Shown one piece after another: positions 11,405 through 22,972 of a stretch of DNA of 64,000 bases. The DNA lies in the NCBI GenBank assembly GCA_038373865.1, contig JAXGGA010005566.1:1-64000 (forward strand), read 5' to 3'. The notes under the pieces were generated by a model. It was not told the DNA's origin. It made no database searches and saw nothing but the letters and a program-made list of their open reading frames with translations. Position numbers and translations under genes: made by a program. Each line of letters opens with the position of its first letter. The stretch's first letter is position 1. Source of the DNA: Uloborus plumipes. Taxonomy: Eukaryota > Arthropoda > Arachnida > Araneae > Uloboridae.

Positions 11405-11438
11405 AAATTGGATACTACTTTACATTAGTATCCAATTT
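11405..11438. repeat. Perfect 13-bp hairpin
   Basis: AAATTGGATACTA and its exact reverse complement flank an 8-nt loop. It lies in the 220-bp piece found only in the left arm, so it may mark another small insertion or structure-prone DNA. Confidence 0.8.
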
Positions 11439-11552
11439 CCAAAAGATAAATAGTTTTTTATGTTAAAAAAAGGCTCAAAAAAGAGTATGTCCGATCCGAC
11501 CCAACAGTATTGTATGTGTGATCTTGAACTACCGTAGTAGAGGAGGGTTAAA

Positions 11553-13341
11553 TCTCTACTAATAATAAAGCTGAAGGTTTGTCTTTCTTTCTGTCTGTTA
11601 CGCGCGTAGCGCCAAAACCGTTCGGTCGATTTTCATGCCACTTGGCACAAAATTAGTTTGTAGCATGTAGTTTTGCACCTCGAAGCGATTTTTCGAAAAT
11701 TCCATTTCGTTCTTTTTCTATTCGAATTCTTAGCGGAAATTCGATAAAATAGGGAAGAAATATTTCATACACATTTTCAAGTCTTATGTCATTCGAAAGC
11801 TTGAAATTTTCTGCACAAAATGACGTCTTTTCGAAGTTTCTACGATCATCAGGAGAGCTGTAACAATTGTTTTTAGAATCCCGAAATTCAAGGCTTACCT
11901 TCAGCAAAGCAAGCCAAACGATTCTAAAATGGCTTTGCTCGCGAATAAAATTTGTTTGAAAATAGAGATGAAATGAATTATTTTATCAACGGAAATCAAC
12001 TTTTCATGTTGTTACCATGGTTACGTTTTTTTTATTTGTTCGTTCTTTTTCCCTTAATAATTTTAAAAATGTATTTGTTTTTGTAACAATCCAAACTCCA
12101 AGCCTTATTAAAATTAGTCAAATGAAATATTAAAAACCGTGATAAGATGGCACCTGTCAATCAAATGAGAAATCGAGTCCTTTCCTTAAAATACAGGATA
12201 CCATTCTAAATTTATCGTCTGCAAAACATATTTTACTTCATTATTAATTTATTTCAATATAAATTGCAGCAAATGGCTTGAGTGAACGAATTTAGCTTTT
12301 AATTTATCGTTTGCTGGTTGATCTTTGTCGATGTTTATTGTTTTTATTATCATTGTGAAGAATAATGCACGAAATTTCTATGACTAATACTTAAAATTTT
12401 TAGGATCAGTTGAGTTTAAAAGAAAAAATTGCTCCAAATATACTTTTGCAATGTGATTATTTATTGTTGGACTGTAATTTGCAGCAATAATTGCATTTAA
12501 TAAATAATGAAAGACAATATTAAAAATTATTTTTTTGGCGACTTTTTTACAATTTGGCATTCAATTCTATTTCAGTATATTTACTTCTATCTTATTGCGA
12601 TATTGCAACGTTCTTTCTAAAGTATGTCATTTCGGAAAATGTATTATTTTGTTTTTGAAGTTAGGAAAGAAAACTTTCTTCTTCTTTTAAACTTTGGTAA
12701 GATTTCTGTTGGTTTCTGTGAGCAACAAAATTTTTCTTATTTTTTCTTTTGGCTTATTTTTGTGCACCTATCTTTGGGGTTGCATTCGAATGTCCCCAAG
12801 GGGGTGATTTACCCCTTTTATGGGGTAATCAGGGCTTTCAATGCAGACCAAAGTGATATGAATTGGCGCGACCACTTGGCGATATCTCGCCAAGCTTTTG
12901 GTCACCAAGTGTTTGACGCCAATTTGGCGACATATCGCCAAGTTGGCAATAAATTTAGCGAAAAAAAATTTTTTTGGGTTCAATTTGGCGCTATTGGCGA
13001 TATTTTGCGAAAAATCTACTGAATGATGTTAAAATCGGCGATATTTAGGAGATTAATCATTGTAAAACATTTTTTTGCATTGTTTCGTGGCAAACTAGGG
13101 ATGCAAATGTTTGAATTGTTATCTTACTCACTTCAAGCACTATTTTAGCACTTAAGGCATCTACTAAGAAATTTACACGTAAAAGGAAGTAGTGTAGGGT
13201 CCATACTAATTTTTTATATCATACTTTGAAGGAAATATAGTTGAATTATAACTAAAATAGAGTATTTTTTCTGCTATATCAATTTTATACAAATGAATTT
13301 TTAATTTTATACCACGGGCAAAGCCGTGCGGGTACCGCTAG
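11553..13341 (+). mobile_element. Non-autonomous Helitron, 1.79 kb
   Basis: The 5' end is TCTCTACTAATAATAAAGC and the 3' end is CTAG, inserted precisely between A (11552) and T (13342), as expected of Helitrons. A short hairpin (CACGG, loop, CCGTG) ends about 11 nt before the terminal CTAG, followed by CGGGTACCG. No Rep/helicase coding region is present, so it must rely on an autonomous relative. The other inverted-repeat arm lacks the element, giving an empty locus. Inside, around 12870-13010, is a cluster of TTGGCGA/TCGCCAA motifs. Confidence 0.87.
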
Positions 13342-13862
13342 TTACATGATAAAACTTTACCTGCTTGCCGTTTTCCCTGCTTTGGCATCAGTTTAACATG
13401 GGAGTCCATGGGCTTGGATAGAAATTGACAAGATATTGCCAAATTGGCATCACTTTTAACGACCTATTTTGTCACCAAATTTGGGGAAAATCGCCAAGTG
13501 TCGCCAAGTTTGGCTACATTTCGTGCGTTTTCGAACAAAAAAAACCGTTGCAGACTTATGGAATTTTTCAGCGTTGTGAATGATAGCAAAAAGAATAAAA
13601 CTGAAACAGTTTAAAAAAAATGTTCTGTACATTTGTACCTTTAAATGAAACTAAGGTATTTTAATTTCATTGTATACTTGTGCCAAAATCAATATTTACA
13701 TTTTCATTAAAATGTACACAAATTTCTGAATTAGACCCACTTTCCCCTACATGTATATAAAATGCATCAAAAGTTTCCTTAAAATAAATTTAATCATGTG
13801 ATTTTGGGATCGTTTCTAAAAAAAAGCTCAATTTTAACCCCACTTTCCCCTATTTGACCCTA

Positions 13863-14779
13863 TGAAATGCAACAAAAAAAATACACAATGATCTGAAGAA
13901 TAAAAACTTCATATTGTACCATTGCACAGTTATTTATCGTCATGACTATTAGTAGGAAAAGTTAAACACTAATTATTGTGAAAATTCGTATTTCCTTGTT
14001 ATTAACTCCCTTATTCCTGACGCAGGTCGTCATTTAAAATCTTTCAGGGGGGGGGGGGGCAAAAGGTAAAAATTGCACCTAAGTTCAATGTAAATTTTCC
14101 AACAAAAAAAAGCAACGGCTACGCCCACTTTTACGTAAGTACATTAATTTCCCAAAACCAGGGGGGAGGCCATTGACCACCCGTCCTGATGTCTTAAATG
14201 ACGGGCCTGTTTTGGCGTGAAAGATATAATAGTCGCTTCTACTGATGAATAATGTAGTATGTACTTTTTAAAAAGCTAGACGTACTAATGGGGAAAGTTG
14301 AATGCAAAATAACTTTAATGAGTCATTAACAAAAATTTTGATTACAATTGAGTAGACATAGAGTTAAACTTTACTTAAACTCACTATAAGAAGTTAACCA
14401 AAAACAAATAAAAAAAAAATCTATAATCAATATCTTTTAGGAGAAAACTAAAGTGTTGTCAGTATTGTAACATGATAATTATTCCTATATAATGTCAGAA
14501 AATTTCCTTTTTTAAAAATCATATTGGTTACTTGATTTACTGCTGCAATAATTCTTTGTTTTGATGGTCTTTAGGTTGCCATAAAGCTCGCTGTAGTTTA
14601 TATTTCTGTCGCTTATTGTAAAGTTTATGTATTTTCATGCTTTTAAAACGCTTATTTGTTAGCTAAATGGAATAACGTTTAGTTACATCTTCTAGCATAA
14701 CAGTGAAGCGAAGCAAACTTCAAAAGATTGAATTGTATTTTCGAAAAATCTAGTGACTAATAGTACCTGAACACATATA
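13863..14779. other. Non-coding; arm tail, then AT-rich filler
   Basis: 13863-14185 belongs to the inverted repeat arm and has a poly-G run at 14047-14059. 14186-14779 shows no coding frame or recognised element. Confidence 0.5.
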
Positions 14780-16216
14780 AATTGCTCGACATTGAAAATG
14801 TAACACCAAGAAGTTGTGGTCGGAAAGTGATGAAATTTGGTACAAAGTCAGAGACAGGAACGAATAATAAGTGATCTTTATTTCAAAACGATAGACAGAA
14901 TACAGAGCGAGAACGGCGTCGGCTTAGTATGATGAAGAGCCACCGCGGACAGCGCTGCACGAAGAAACACGTCTAGGTCTAGGCATAGAGTCAATAAGAG
15001 CGAGCATGGTGTCTTGAGGGACAGCTCTCCATTCCCTGTCAACCATTTGCCACAATTCGTTTTCTAAACGAGGTAGGGGCAGATACTGCAAATGGCGTCC
15101 AATCAGGTCAGACACATCTTCGATTGGTGCCTATTCAGGAGAGTATGGTGGCAGGGGAAGCTTCTGTATAACTTGGAGAGCATGTCGGCAGATGCGAGCA
15201 CTGTGTGGTCGAGCCTTATCCTCCGGAAAAATTGCATTAGGCAGTCTCTGTAGGTAAGGGATTTTCATCGGCCGCAATACACTAGCCAAGTTTCGTTAAG
15301 CCGTCATAGTCTCCGAATACGAACTAGAAGTGATATGGAACTACATGAAATAGCCACGCCAAACCATTATGCCACGTTGTCGCTAGGTAGGTCGTTCCAC
15401 AATTACTGCCGGATTAGATTAGTATCCGCGTCGACGCCACACATGTATTTTGACGGCGACTGTCACTGGATGAACAGAAGCGTGATTCATCTGAGGACAT
15501 GATGTTTCACCATTTTGTCATCCACGTCGCTCTAGCCCGGCACCATGCCAAACGTTCGCGTCTATGCTATGGGGTCAATGGCGTCTATGGGGTCAGCGTC
15601 TATTAAGCGAACGCTGTGATTGCAGGCCACGTGCAATCAATCGACGGTAATGGCTATGGTCGACGCGGGAGCGTCCAGGGTATCTTGTACATGCTGCAGA
15701 ATAAATGTACAAGTGACTTGGGGTCTGCCACAGCTTGTCGGTGAATGCGTCGATCCACACGTGCTGACGTCACTCTGGCAGCACCTGCATTCCTCAATCT
15801 TACCTCATTTCCTTGTTCCAACCATCTTCGACACAGCCGATGCACCGTGCTCGCATCCATGTGGGTATCAGCTGCGATTTGACGTACGGACCGTTCCCCC
15901 AATCACCATAACTCTCGTAAAATCGTCTATTTGTTGGAAGTGCCTTTGTTGGCGGTGGCCTCGCATTATCTCCTGTAAAACGTATCCTCCGAGACAAAAA
16001 CAAAATTTCTTCCATAATTTGTCTAGCAGAAATAACGACACGAATATTGCCCATTCTGCACGTTCCTTCCCTTATATCTTAATTGACGTGCGTCGGAGAC
16101 CTGCGCATTTTACATCATACATCATTTGCATAACTCAGTGACGTGCATCTACTCCAAAATCTGCATAAATTTCTGACCGCTCCTTCTTGGTGTTGCATTT
16201 TCAATGTCGAGCAGTG
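14780..16216 (-). mobile_element. Decayed Tc1-type transposon (family with CTGCTCGACATTG ends)
   Basis: The ends carry TGCTCGACATTGAAAATGTA and its inverse, followed by ACACCAAGAAG. A TA is present on the left (14778-14779) and CA on the right (16217-16218), the latter a likely mutated TA. It belongs to the same family as 42284-43702. Confidence 0.85.
14924..15966 (-). pseudogene. Tc1-type transposase, heavily broken
   Basis: On the minus strand from an ATG at 15964-15966. The helix-turn-helix part is legible at 15654-15902 (SVRQIAADTHMDASTVHRL, CRRWLEQGN). The C-terminal end is legible at 14924-15115 (NELWQMVDREWRAVPQDTM, IDSMPRPRRVSS). The middle has several frameshifts and stops, and the catalytic motifs are not in one frame. 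It aligns throughout with the better copy at 42430-43459. It is not functional. Confidence 0.85.
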
Positions 16217-16259
16217 CATTTCTTTCATAATTGAAAACTTGAGAAGAGCTTTTTTTATA

Positions 16260-17390
16260 CAGTTCAGTCACATTAATGTGACCACCTGTCAAAAGCTAGA
16301 AAAACCAACTTTTGCAGAGCGGACTGCTGCGAGATGTGCAGACAGAAACTCAGTTAGGGCCCTGAAGGTTTTCATTGGTAGGTTGAGCCATGCTGACTCC
16401 AATGCCGTGCCGTGGTGAGCTGTGCTAGATTACGCGGGTGTGGATCCATGGCGCGAATAACCCGATCAAGATGGCCCCGCATACTCTCGATTGCGTTTGA
16501 GACAGGAGATTTTACTAGCCAGGAGAAAAGGTAAACTCATCCTGGTGCTTTTAAGCCACGCGCGTACACTGGCAACTGTATGGCACTTCGCATTGTCCTG
16601 CTGGTGGATGCCATTATCCTGAGGAAAAACAATGCGCATATAGGGGTGGACATGGTCCGCAAGGACAGGTGCGTACTTGTGTTGATTCATCGTACCTTCC
16701 ACCATAATGAATGAACCCAGAGAATGCCAGGAAAGCATTTTCTAGACCATAATGCTCCCATCTCCAGCTTGGACCGTTCTGGCAATGGTTGCAGTAGGCC
16801 GTTTGATTTCAGAGGTTTCACGCCTTGTACGCCAAAGTCCATCTGTCCGATCGAGCATTAAACGTGATTCAACCGAAAATGCTACCTGTCGCCACTCAAT
16901 GGACGTCTAGCTGCGGTACTGGCGTGTAAATTTCAGGGTTCGTTGTCGGTGGACAGTAGTCAGCCATAAGTGCATGAATCAGGCTTCTACTTCGAAAGCC
17001 CAGGCGCAACCGCTTCGCTAAACAGTACTTTGGGAGACGATGCTGTTAGCCCGTTGGTTCTTTTGGGGGTCAGTTGCTCAACGGAAGCCCGTCCATTAAC
17101 CCAAACGCACATCCGCCGCCGTCGTTCACCTCTGTTATCTATGACTCCTGGTGCACTACATTTGCCTCGTCGCTGATTTTGGACTGTCCTATTTTGCCTA
17201 TCACGGTACACTTTTACCACGACGGCAAAGCGAACAGCACAAAAACTCAGCCATTTCAGAAATGCTTCCACCCTTGGCCCGAAAGCCAACGATCATGCCC
17301 TTTTGTAAGTCGGATAAATGGCTTCGTTTTAGCATTAAGCCGACGATAGAAATGTTTTCCTAAGCCCTCAATCACTAGGGTGGATCGCTC
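16260..17390 (-). mobile_element. Second decayed Tc1-type transposon, right end lost
   Basis: TA at 16258-16259 is followed by CAGTTCAGTCACATTAATGT GACCACC, a typical Tc1-like end. No inverse copy is seen on the right, so the element is truncated. It starts only 43 bp after the end of the previous Tc1 copy. Confidence 0.7.
16430..17290 (-). pseudogene. Tc1-type transposase remnant, different family
   Basis: Minus-strand pieces: the central catalytic region at 16466-16738 shows MLSWHSLGSF, HVHPYMRIVF and the second-aspartate motif HQQDNAKCHT. The N-terminal DNA-binding part lies in 16987-17289 (ERRRRMCVWVNGRASVEQLT). Frameshifts separate them and the third catalytic motif is not in frame. It differs clearly from both other Tc1 families in the window. 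Confidence 0.75.
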
Positions 17391-17819
17391 TTCTATGGTG
17401 AAAAAAAAAAGTTTCGTTCATCCAAATCTACCTATGCAGAAATGATGGCATGGGGATTAAGGAAAGATAAATTAAAAAAAAATAATAAATAAATAAAAAT
17501 TTGAACTGCCGCAAAGGGGTTGAATTTTAGGAAAAATGTTGAAAATCGCTCAATTTTGGTTTGATATTTTTGTATTCAAAATACTTATTTCCCTAAAACT
17601 AAATGCTCCAGAGTGAAAAATATTGATTATTGAGTACTGAGTATTGAATAGTAGTAAGTATTTTGGAATATTTGATCCTCAAAACACTCCCTTTTCACAC
17701 CGTCGTATGAGCGAATCGGAAGTAGCATAACCACCACTGCTGTGGATTAAACGGCAGCTTATTTTCCTTTTCTTTAAACTATTTCTTTACTCTCTCATTT
17801 TATCCTTCCACCCCTACAT
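17391..17819. other. Non-coding, nothing recognised
   Basis: AT-rich sequence with A-runs and no coding frame. It probably belongs partly to the decayed element that follows. Confidence 0.4.
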
Positions 17820-18880
17820 GACAAAAGTGGTATGAACAGAATCTTCGCTCACGTCACACCGATACCGCTTACCGATTTGACTATGGCCAGTTGGGTTTCT
17901 ATTGCAATGGTCGCAAAGATAAGACTCTTTCAATAGAAAGCAGAAACAGAAAAGTTATAATCGAAGAGCATATAAGTTTAGTTAAAGGAGCCTGGCTCTG
18001 AGTACATCGGCCACGTGTTTGTAAATGTCGGAAAAGCGCAAGTCCATAGGAGAACATATCGTAAATATCTTGTCATCCACGCATAATGAGGTAAATGTAA
18101 CGAAGTTTGTTGCAATTGGTTGCGATGGAGCTTCTGTCAACATAGGAGTCAAAGGTGTTATTCGAAATGCTGAACTGATCCTTAAGCGTCCACTACAATG
18201 GTTTGTATGGCAGTTACACACAAATGAGCTTCCTTTGCGCCATCTTTTTACTCATGTGGACGGAACTACGACTGGGCCCAAAAGCTTCACTGGCAAAATA
18301 GGAAAATTGTTGGCTGAATGCGAGAAGCTGCCTGTAGTTACATTCGTACCTATAACTTGCACTGATCAGCGGTACTTAATGGAAATCTGTGAAGCCATCA
18401 ACTCCGGACATGGCAGCGAAAGTCTGCCTAAGAGAAACCCCGGAAATGTTTGCCACTCAATATGGCTTACAACTGCAAATACAATTATCAGACTCTATAT
18501 AGCTTATGAGGATCCATTTGAGACATTAGTTACAGTTACGATATTCATTTTAAAAGTATATGCTTCCATGTGGTTCCAGATCAAAACAAAACCTTCTGTA
18601 ATCTATGGTGCGCAGCATTTACATCAATCTTTCTTTCGCGATATTTGTCGAATGGTTTGAAAGAAGTAATGACCCTGTTCTTATACGAAACGGGTTTTTC
18701 GGTCACTCAGAAAATGTCCTGATAACAATGCTAGCTGGCGACAGATATCACATAAAGCAATTAGTCCTTCAAAGAATCCTAAAAGCACGTAAAGATAAAC
18801 ATACTGCTTGTATTTCTACCACTGCAGTGGATATGAACATCCGAATTTGTCATCATCTAATATGATTTAAATCATTCTAA
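17820..18880 (+). pseudogene. Transposase-like protein with CDG..VN.G motif, frameshifted
   Basis: The longest piece is 18025-18660 (211 codons), containing VAIGCDGASVNIG, RPLQWFV, LHTNELPLRHLF and CEKLPVVTF. Upstream, 17820-18024 continues the same protein in two other frames (KVIIEEHISLVK, then PGSEYIGHV). Downstream, 18605-18865 continues in a further frame. I recognise this signature from uncharacterised transposon-derived proteins of arthropods, in which an aspartate in the (C/F)D.(T/G)..NTG motif is invariant. The exact superfamily (hAT-like or other) I cannot state. At least three frame breaks make it non-functional. It lies between the two arms of the 11-20 kb inverted repeat. Confidence 0.6.
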
Positions 18881-19049
18881 TAAATATTTCTTTGAATTAA
18901 AATGCTTCTTTTACTTTGGTAAAAAGCATCATGACCTTTGCAATTAAAAGATTTTACTAACAAAATCTAACAACGCTTGCGGCAGTGCAGCTAACCTTGT
19001 TTTTTCTTTTTAAATCCCTTTTGCTTCGTCGATGTTCCTTAAAATATAT

Positions 19050-20122
19050 TTTCTGAATATGGTCAATGGCCTCCTGTCTGGTTTTGGGAAATTAATGTAC
19101 TTACATAAAAGTGGGCGTAGCCTTTGTTTTTTTTTTTTTGGAAAATTTACATTTAACTTTGGTATAATATTTACCATTTACCCCCCCCCCCTGCAAAATT
19201 GTGAATCACGGACCTGCGTCAGGAATAAGGGGGTTAATAACAAGGAAATACGAATTTTCACAATAATTAGTGTTTAACTTTTCCAACTAATATTTATGAC
19301 GATAAATAACTATGCAATGGTAAAACATAAAGTTTTTATTCTTCTGATCATCGTGTATTTTTTTTTTTTTTTTTTTTTTGCATTTCATAGGATCAAATAG
19401 GGGAAAGTGGGGTTAAAATCGAGCTTTTTTTAGAAACAGCCCCAAAATCACATGATTAAATTCATTTTAAGGAAACTTTTGATGCATTTGAAACATTGGG
19501 TTCATATAGATTAAGTATAAAGCAGAGCCGTTTTAATTTGTTAGATTATTTTTTCTCCGTGATGCATTTAAAGTATCATGTGTTGATAGTCCCCCATGGT
19601 AGGAGAAAGTGGGTCTAATTCAGAAATTTGTGCACATTTTAATGAAAATGTGTACATATTGATTTTTGCATAAGGCAGGCTCTGAAATTAAAATACCTTA
19701 GTTCCATTTAAAGGTAAAAATACTTTTTTTTTTTAACTGTTTCATTTTTATTCTTTTTGCTATCATTCACAACGCTGAAAAATTCAAAACAGTCTGCAAC
19801 GGTTTTTTTGTTCGAAAACGCGCCAAATGTCGCCAAGCTTGGCGAAACTTGGCAATTTTTTCGCCAAATTTGGCAACAAAATTAAGTTGCTAAAAGTGAT
19901 GCCAACTTGGCAATATCTAGCCAAGCTCATAAACTCCCATGTTAAACTGATGGCAAAGCAGGGAAAACAGCAAGCAGGTAAAGTTTAGCATGTAAGTTAA
20001 CAGAATAAAAACCAATTTTAACAAGATAATATAAAAATAAGCACACAAAATCATAAAAATAGCGCCAATTTACTAAATGTTTAACATCATCGTAAACCCT
20101 CAGAGAAGTTTAGACATAGACC
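19050..20122. repeat. Right arm of the inverted repeat pair
   Basis: The reverse complement of 11195-11331 plus 13342-14185. It is colinear and interrupted only by small indels. The arm ends abruptly at about 20122, where an LTR fragment begins. Poly-C at 19182-19191 and poly-T at 19360-19379 correspond to homopolymer runs in the left arm. Confidence 0.8.
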
Positions 20123-20123
20123 C

Positions 20124-20312
20124 TAAGGATCTTGTAAATAGTTGTTGTTTTTCCTGCCTTGCACCATTTTTGGCGAGGAATCGCTTGGTGTCACTGGTTT
20201 TGGTTTTATCTGGCGACATGTTGCAAAAGTATCTGAAGATATCACTTTTACCATTTGTACACCGACCCTGTAACATTTTGTATGTTTTGCTCTTCCCTAA
20301 ATTTAATATAGT
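20124..20312 (+). mobile_element. LTR fragment related to the gypsy LTR at 28384
   Basis: Starting with CTTGTAAATAGTTGTTGTTT it follows the first ~175 bp of the 3' LTR, including the GCAAAAGTATCTGAAGATAT stretch and CCCTGTAAC. It differs by many substitutions and by a ~20-bp extra piece carrying TGGCGAGGAATCGCTTGG. It is older than the gypsy copy downstream and is not simply its missing 5' LTR. Confidence 0.7.
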
Positions 20313-22019
20313 CCAGTCAATGAGTGCTCAAAATAGAGGTGTAGAGTGCATGGAATATGCGAGAGTATTTGATTTCAGAATATTGTTAGGGGTAGTTAGT
20401 AAGCAAACATACTGAAAGTCCTCGACCCTGGCGGGTGAGCTAAAGGTGGGAGGGAGGGGGAAGCAAATTTTGGGTTTCTCGAAAAATCGCGGAAAAGGTG
20501 GAAAAAATGGGTTCAAAACAAAAATTCAAGCTAAATAAACTTCCTATAACAGTGTTCTACACATATTTGTCGAATTTTCAATAACTTTCCGGGTGTATGT
20601 TGTGAAAATTTTTTCGAAAAAACTCGCTATTTTTGTCAAACATTTACGCCTAGTCCCTTCCAAGGTCAATTTATCTTATAAATGTCTTTGACAAAGTTGT
20701 AGAGCTTTAAATTTCCTTTCATTTGATATGCTATTTTGCTACATTTTATTAAACCACTTGAAAGTCATAGAGTTTTAAACACGCGACTTCATGTTAAAAA
20801 TAGAGTATTTGCCATGCACAAAAATCAAACTGACGCGAAAAGGGATCGCGCGCTTCCTCTTTTATCAATGGACTCGACAATTCTGATTGGCAATGAAGAA
20901 GTTGTTATAGATTACTGCAACACAAATGATGTCACGCTTCAAAGGGGACCCGCCTCCCCTAATTCTGGGGGTTCAGTTAGTGAAATTAGACTTTGTGGCA
21001 AGGGGAGGGAAAGAGTAAAAAGAAGTTCGACGCCGAGCATTTTTTAATAAAAATATGTTTATAAAAAGTAGCTTTAGAAAAGTACTGAATGACAAAGGTA
21101 GAGGGGCGTCCAAAATGCTGATTAAAGTGTGACATCATTTATGGACGGACCCACAGAGAAATCGGACAACGATTTGAAGAATTATATGCAGTATGAATTA
21201 GCTTCCTATCCTTGGTATAATTTAACGAAAGTGCAGAAAGTCAGCATTTCCCCTGTAAGAAATTTATTAGGAGTAATTAGTAGGTAAACAGTCCCCGACC
21301 CTGGGGATGAGCTAAATGTGGGAGGAGGTGGGAGTATATTTTTGCGTTTTTGATTATATGTCGGAAATGGTAGAAAAAATGTGCTCCCAATTGAAGTGAA
21401 AGTTAACTAAATTTGCTGTGAAATTATTTTCATGTATATTAGGGTGATTCAATTTTTTTTTAAATTTCTTTGGTCTTACCCCGCAGTTTTTTTACACTAT
21501 TCATGAATGTGATGTATGTAAAATTTAGCTCAATTGAATAATATTTAGAGGTCGCGCAACGCAATCGAATTCTATTGAAAATTAGCAATTTCGAGAGTTG
21601 GAGTACATAACTTCATTAACCGAAATAATATTGTTCTTCATATAAAATGGAATAATTGAAAATGTTAGTTTACTCTACTAAGTGATTAGTCAATAAAATA
21701 ATAGCTCAAAGTGAGTTGTAACGACCTCCCCCCCCCCCTCCCGCTCCAAAGCTGCATCACCTCTTACCTGAGTTTGGGTAGAAAATGCAACTGCAAGCTC
21801 GGGCTGTGGTTTCTGTTTTCTTTCCGGTTGTTTGAGATGTATGAGTTTATTCGGCTAAAACACCTAGCATCCACTCTAGACAGGGCCCAATATAAGTGAC
21901 AGAAAGCCACTTTGATAGTAGCTGCTACAGTACAAAGTATGGGTCAAAATGGGGAGGATTTGACAACGTCCATAAAACGGTAAATGCAAACTATTCGCTC
22001 TGAATTGACCGTTAACTTG
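20313..22019. other. Non-coding stretch with a diverged direct repeat
   Basis: Blocks at about 20385-20540 and 21272-21425 are similar in the same direction (AGTAAGCAAAC/AGTAGGTAAAC, then CCCCGACCCTGG-type, GAGCTAAA, GTGGGAGG and GTAGAAAAAATG). They are spaced about 890 bp apart and are presumably two copies of one repeat. A 103-codon frame at 20736-21047 shows no family resemblance. A C-run lies at 21727-21740. Confidence 0.45.
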
Positions 22020-22600
22020 CAAAAGTCGTTTAAATCTAGGACTTCCTTTGATAGTTCACTGGAACGAAACACTTATGCAAAATATATTGGGAAAATGAAG
22101 GATGGTCGGCGGGTTTCATACCAGTATTAGTATCAGGACCACAAGCATTGATGATTTACTTCTGGGTTCTAGTAAGTTAGTCAGGTATTGGAATTGCTAC
22201 GGAAAATGCTGCTGTACGATAACCAGTTAGATAAATGGGAACTTACTGAGCTCTTACGTGGTATGTGTTTCAATACAACCTGCATTGCCGGTACTAAAGT
22301 TGGAGCATGTTTGAACTTGGGGGAAAAAAAAAAACTAGGGAAGCAACTTTTATATTGTGCATTCTCCCATTATATTTTAGACATTGTGTTTTCTGTGGTA
22401 TTACAACCGGAATCTATTCTACTCTTGGTCTCTCGGTATTTTAATCGATAAACCAAGAAATAAGTAGAATTGGGGTATTTGATTGCGTGCAATGTCAGAT
22501 GCGATGTTCACGCAATTGCGTGGAACCATCCACTGCCATTGGATCTACAATACTGCTTTTTAAGCCGTTTTAGCAATCATAGTCCAGATCAAAACATTCT
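22020..22600 (+). pseudogene. Remnant of a transposase-like protein
   Basis: 22188-22451 reads MCFNTTCIAG, GACLNLGEKKKLGKQLLY and CAFSHYILDIV. Known transposon-derived arthropod proteins have a CFDTT..NTG....GAC..LE.KLGK.LLY.ACRHHI pattern at this place. This copy has lost the aspartate and the histidine pair. Flanking pieces (KDGRRVSYQY near 22107, and around 22451-22560) are in other frames with stops. It is related in kind to 17820-18880, and the class is uncertain. Confidence 0.45.
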
Positions 22601-22972
22601 AATTTTAAACCTGGAGTGAGGAACGATGAGGTTGAGGAGTTGGTAGAACATTCAGAGCAACGTGCAACTAGTAATGGAAGTTGCGCAAAGTTAACTTCTG
22701 ATGACCCATGTAAAAGAAGTGTCCAAGGAAGATACTAGTGCGATTTTCTTGAGCAGAGCACCTTCTCTTGGTGTATGTTTTCGTGTCCCAAGAGTGGTTC
22801 CTCGTGTTATATCTGTGTTAAAGATTCTTTATGGCTTCAAGTTATGGATATTTCCCAACCAGTTCAAACTTGCAGCTTGATAAACAAAAGGTATTCGTAA
22901 CATATGAATGTGATTTCTTTCACATTCTTATCGTTAATGGGAAAGAATATCTAAGAACTGGGTTCCCAGCAA
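22601..22972. other. Non-coding, nothing recognised
   Basis: No confident frame. The stretch ends where the truncated gypsy LTR begins. Confidence 0.4.

Larger units (their letters stand above)
10848..13862. mobile_element. Element with GGGTCA...GGGGAAAGTGGGG ends, hosting a Helitron
   Basis: The left end reads TAGGGTCAGGTGGGGGAAAG, TGGGGCTA. The right end reads, inverted, TAGGGTCAAATAGGGGAAAG, TGGGGTTA. The unit is 3.0 kb, or about 1.2 kb without the nested Helitron (11553-13341). A partial copy, starting from the same right end, is at 19388-20122 in the opposite direction. No transposase is seen, so the class is unknown. Confidence 0.55.
11195..14185. repeat. Left arm of an inverted repeat pair
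   Basis: Reverse-complement similarity to 19050-20122 covers 11195-11331 and 13342-14185. The right arm lacks both the Helitron (11553-13341) and the 220 bp before it (11332-11552). Shared landmarks include the TTACCTGCTTG stretch, the cluster of CGCCAAGT motifs and the CCTGACGCAGGTC stretch near 14017. Confidence 0.8.

Noticed and set aside
20124..20312. Missing half of the gypsy 5' LTR displaced by an insertion
   Set aside because: Much more diverged than the LTR overlap at 22973-23129 and with an extra internal piece, so treated as a separate older LTR.
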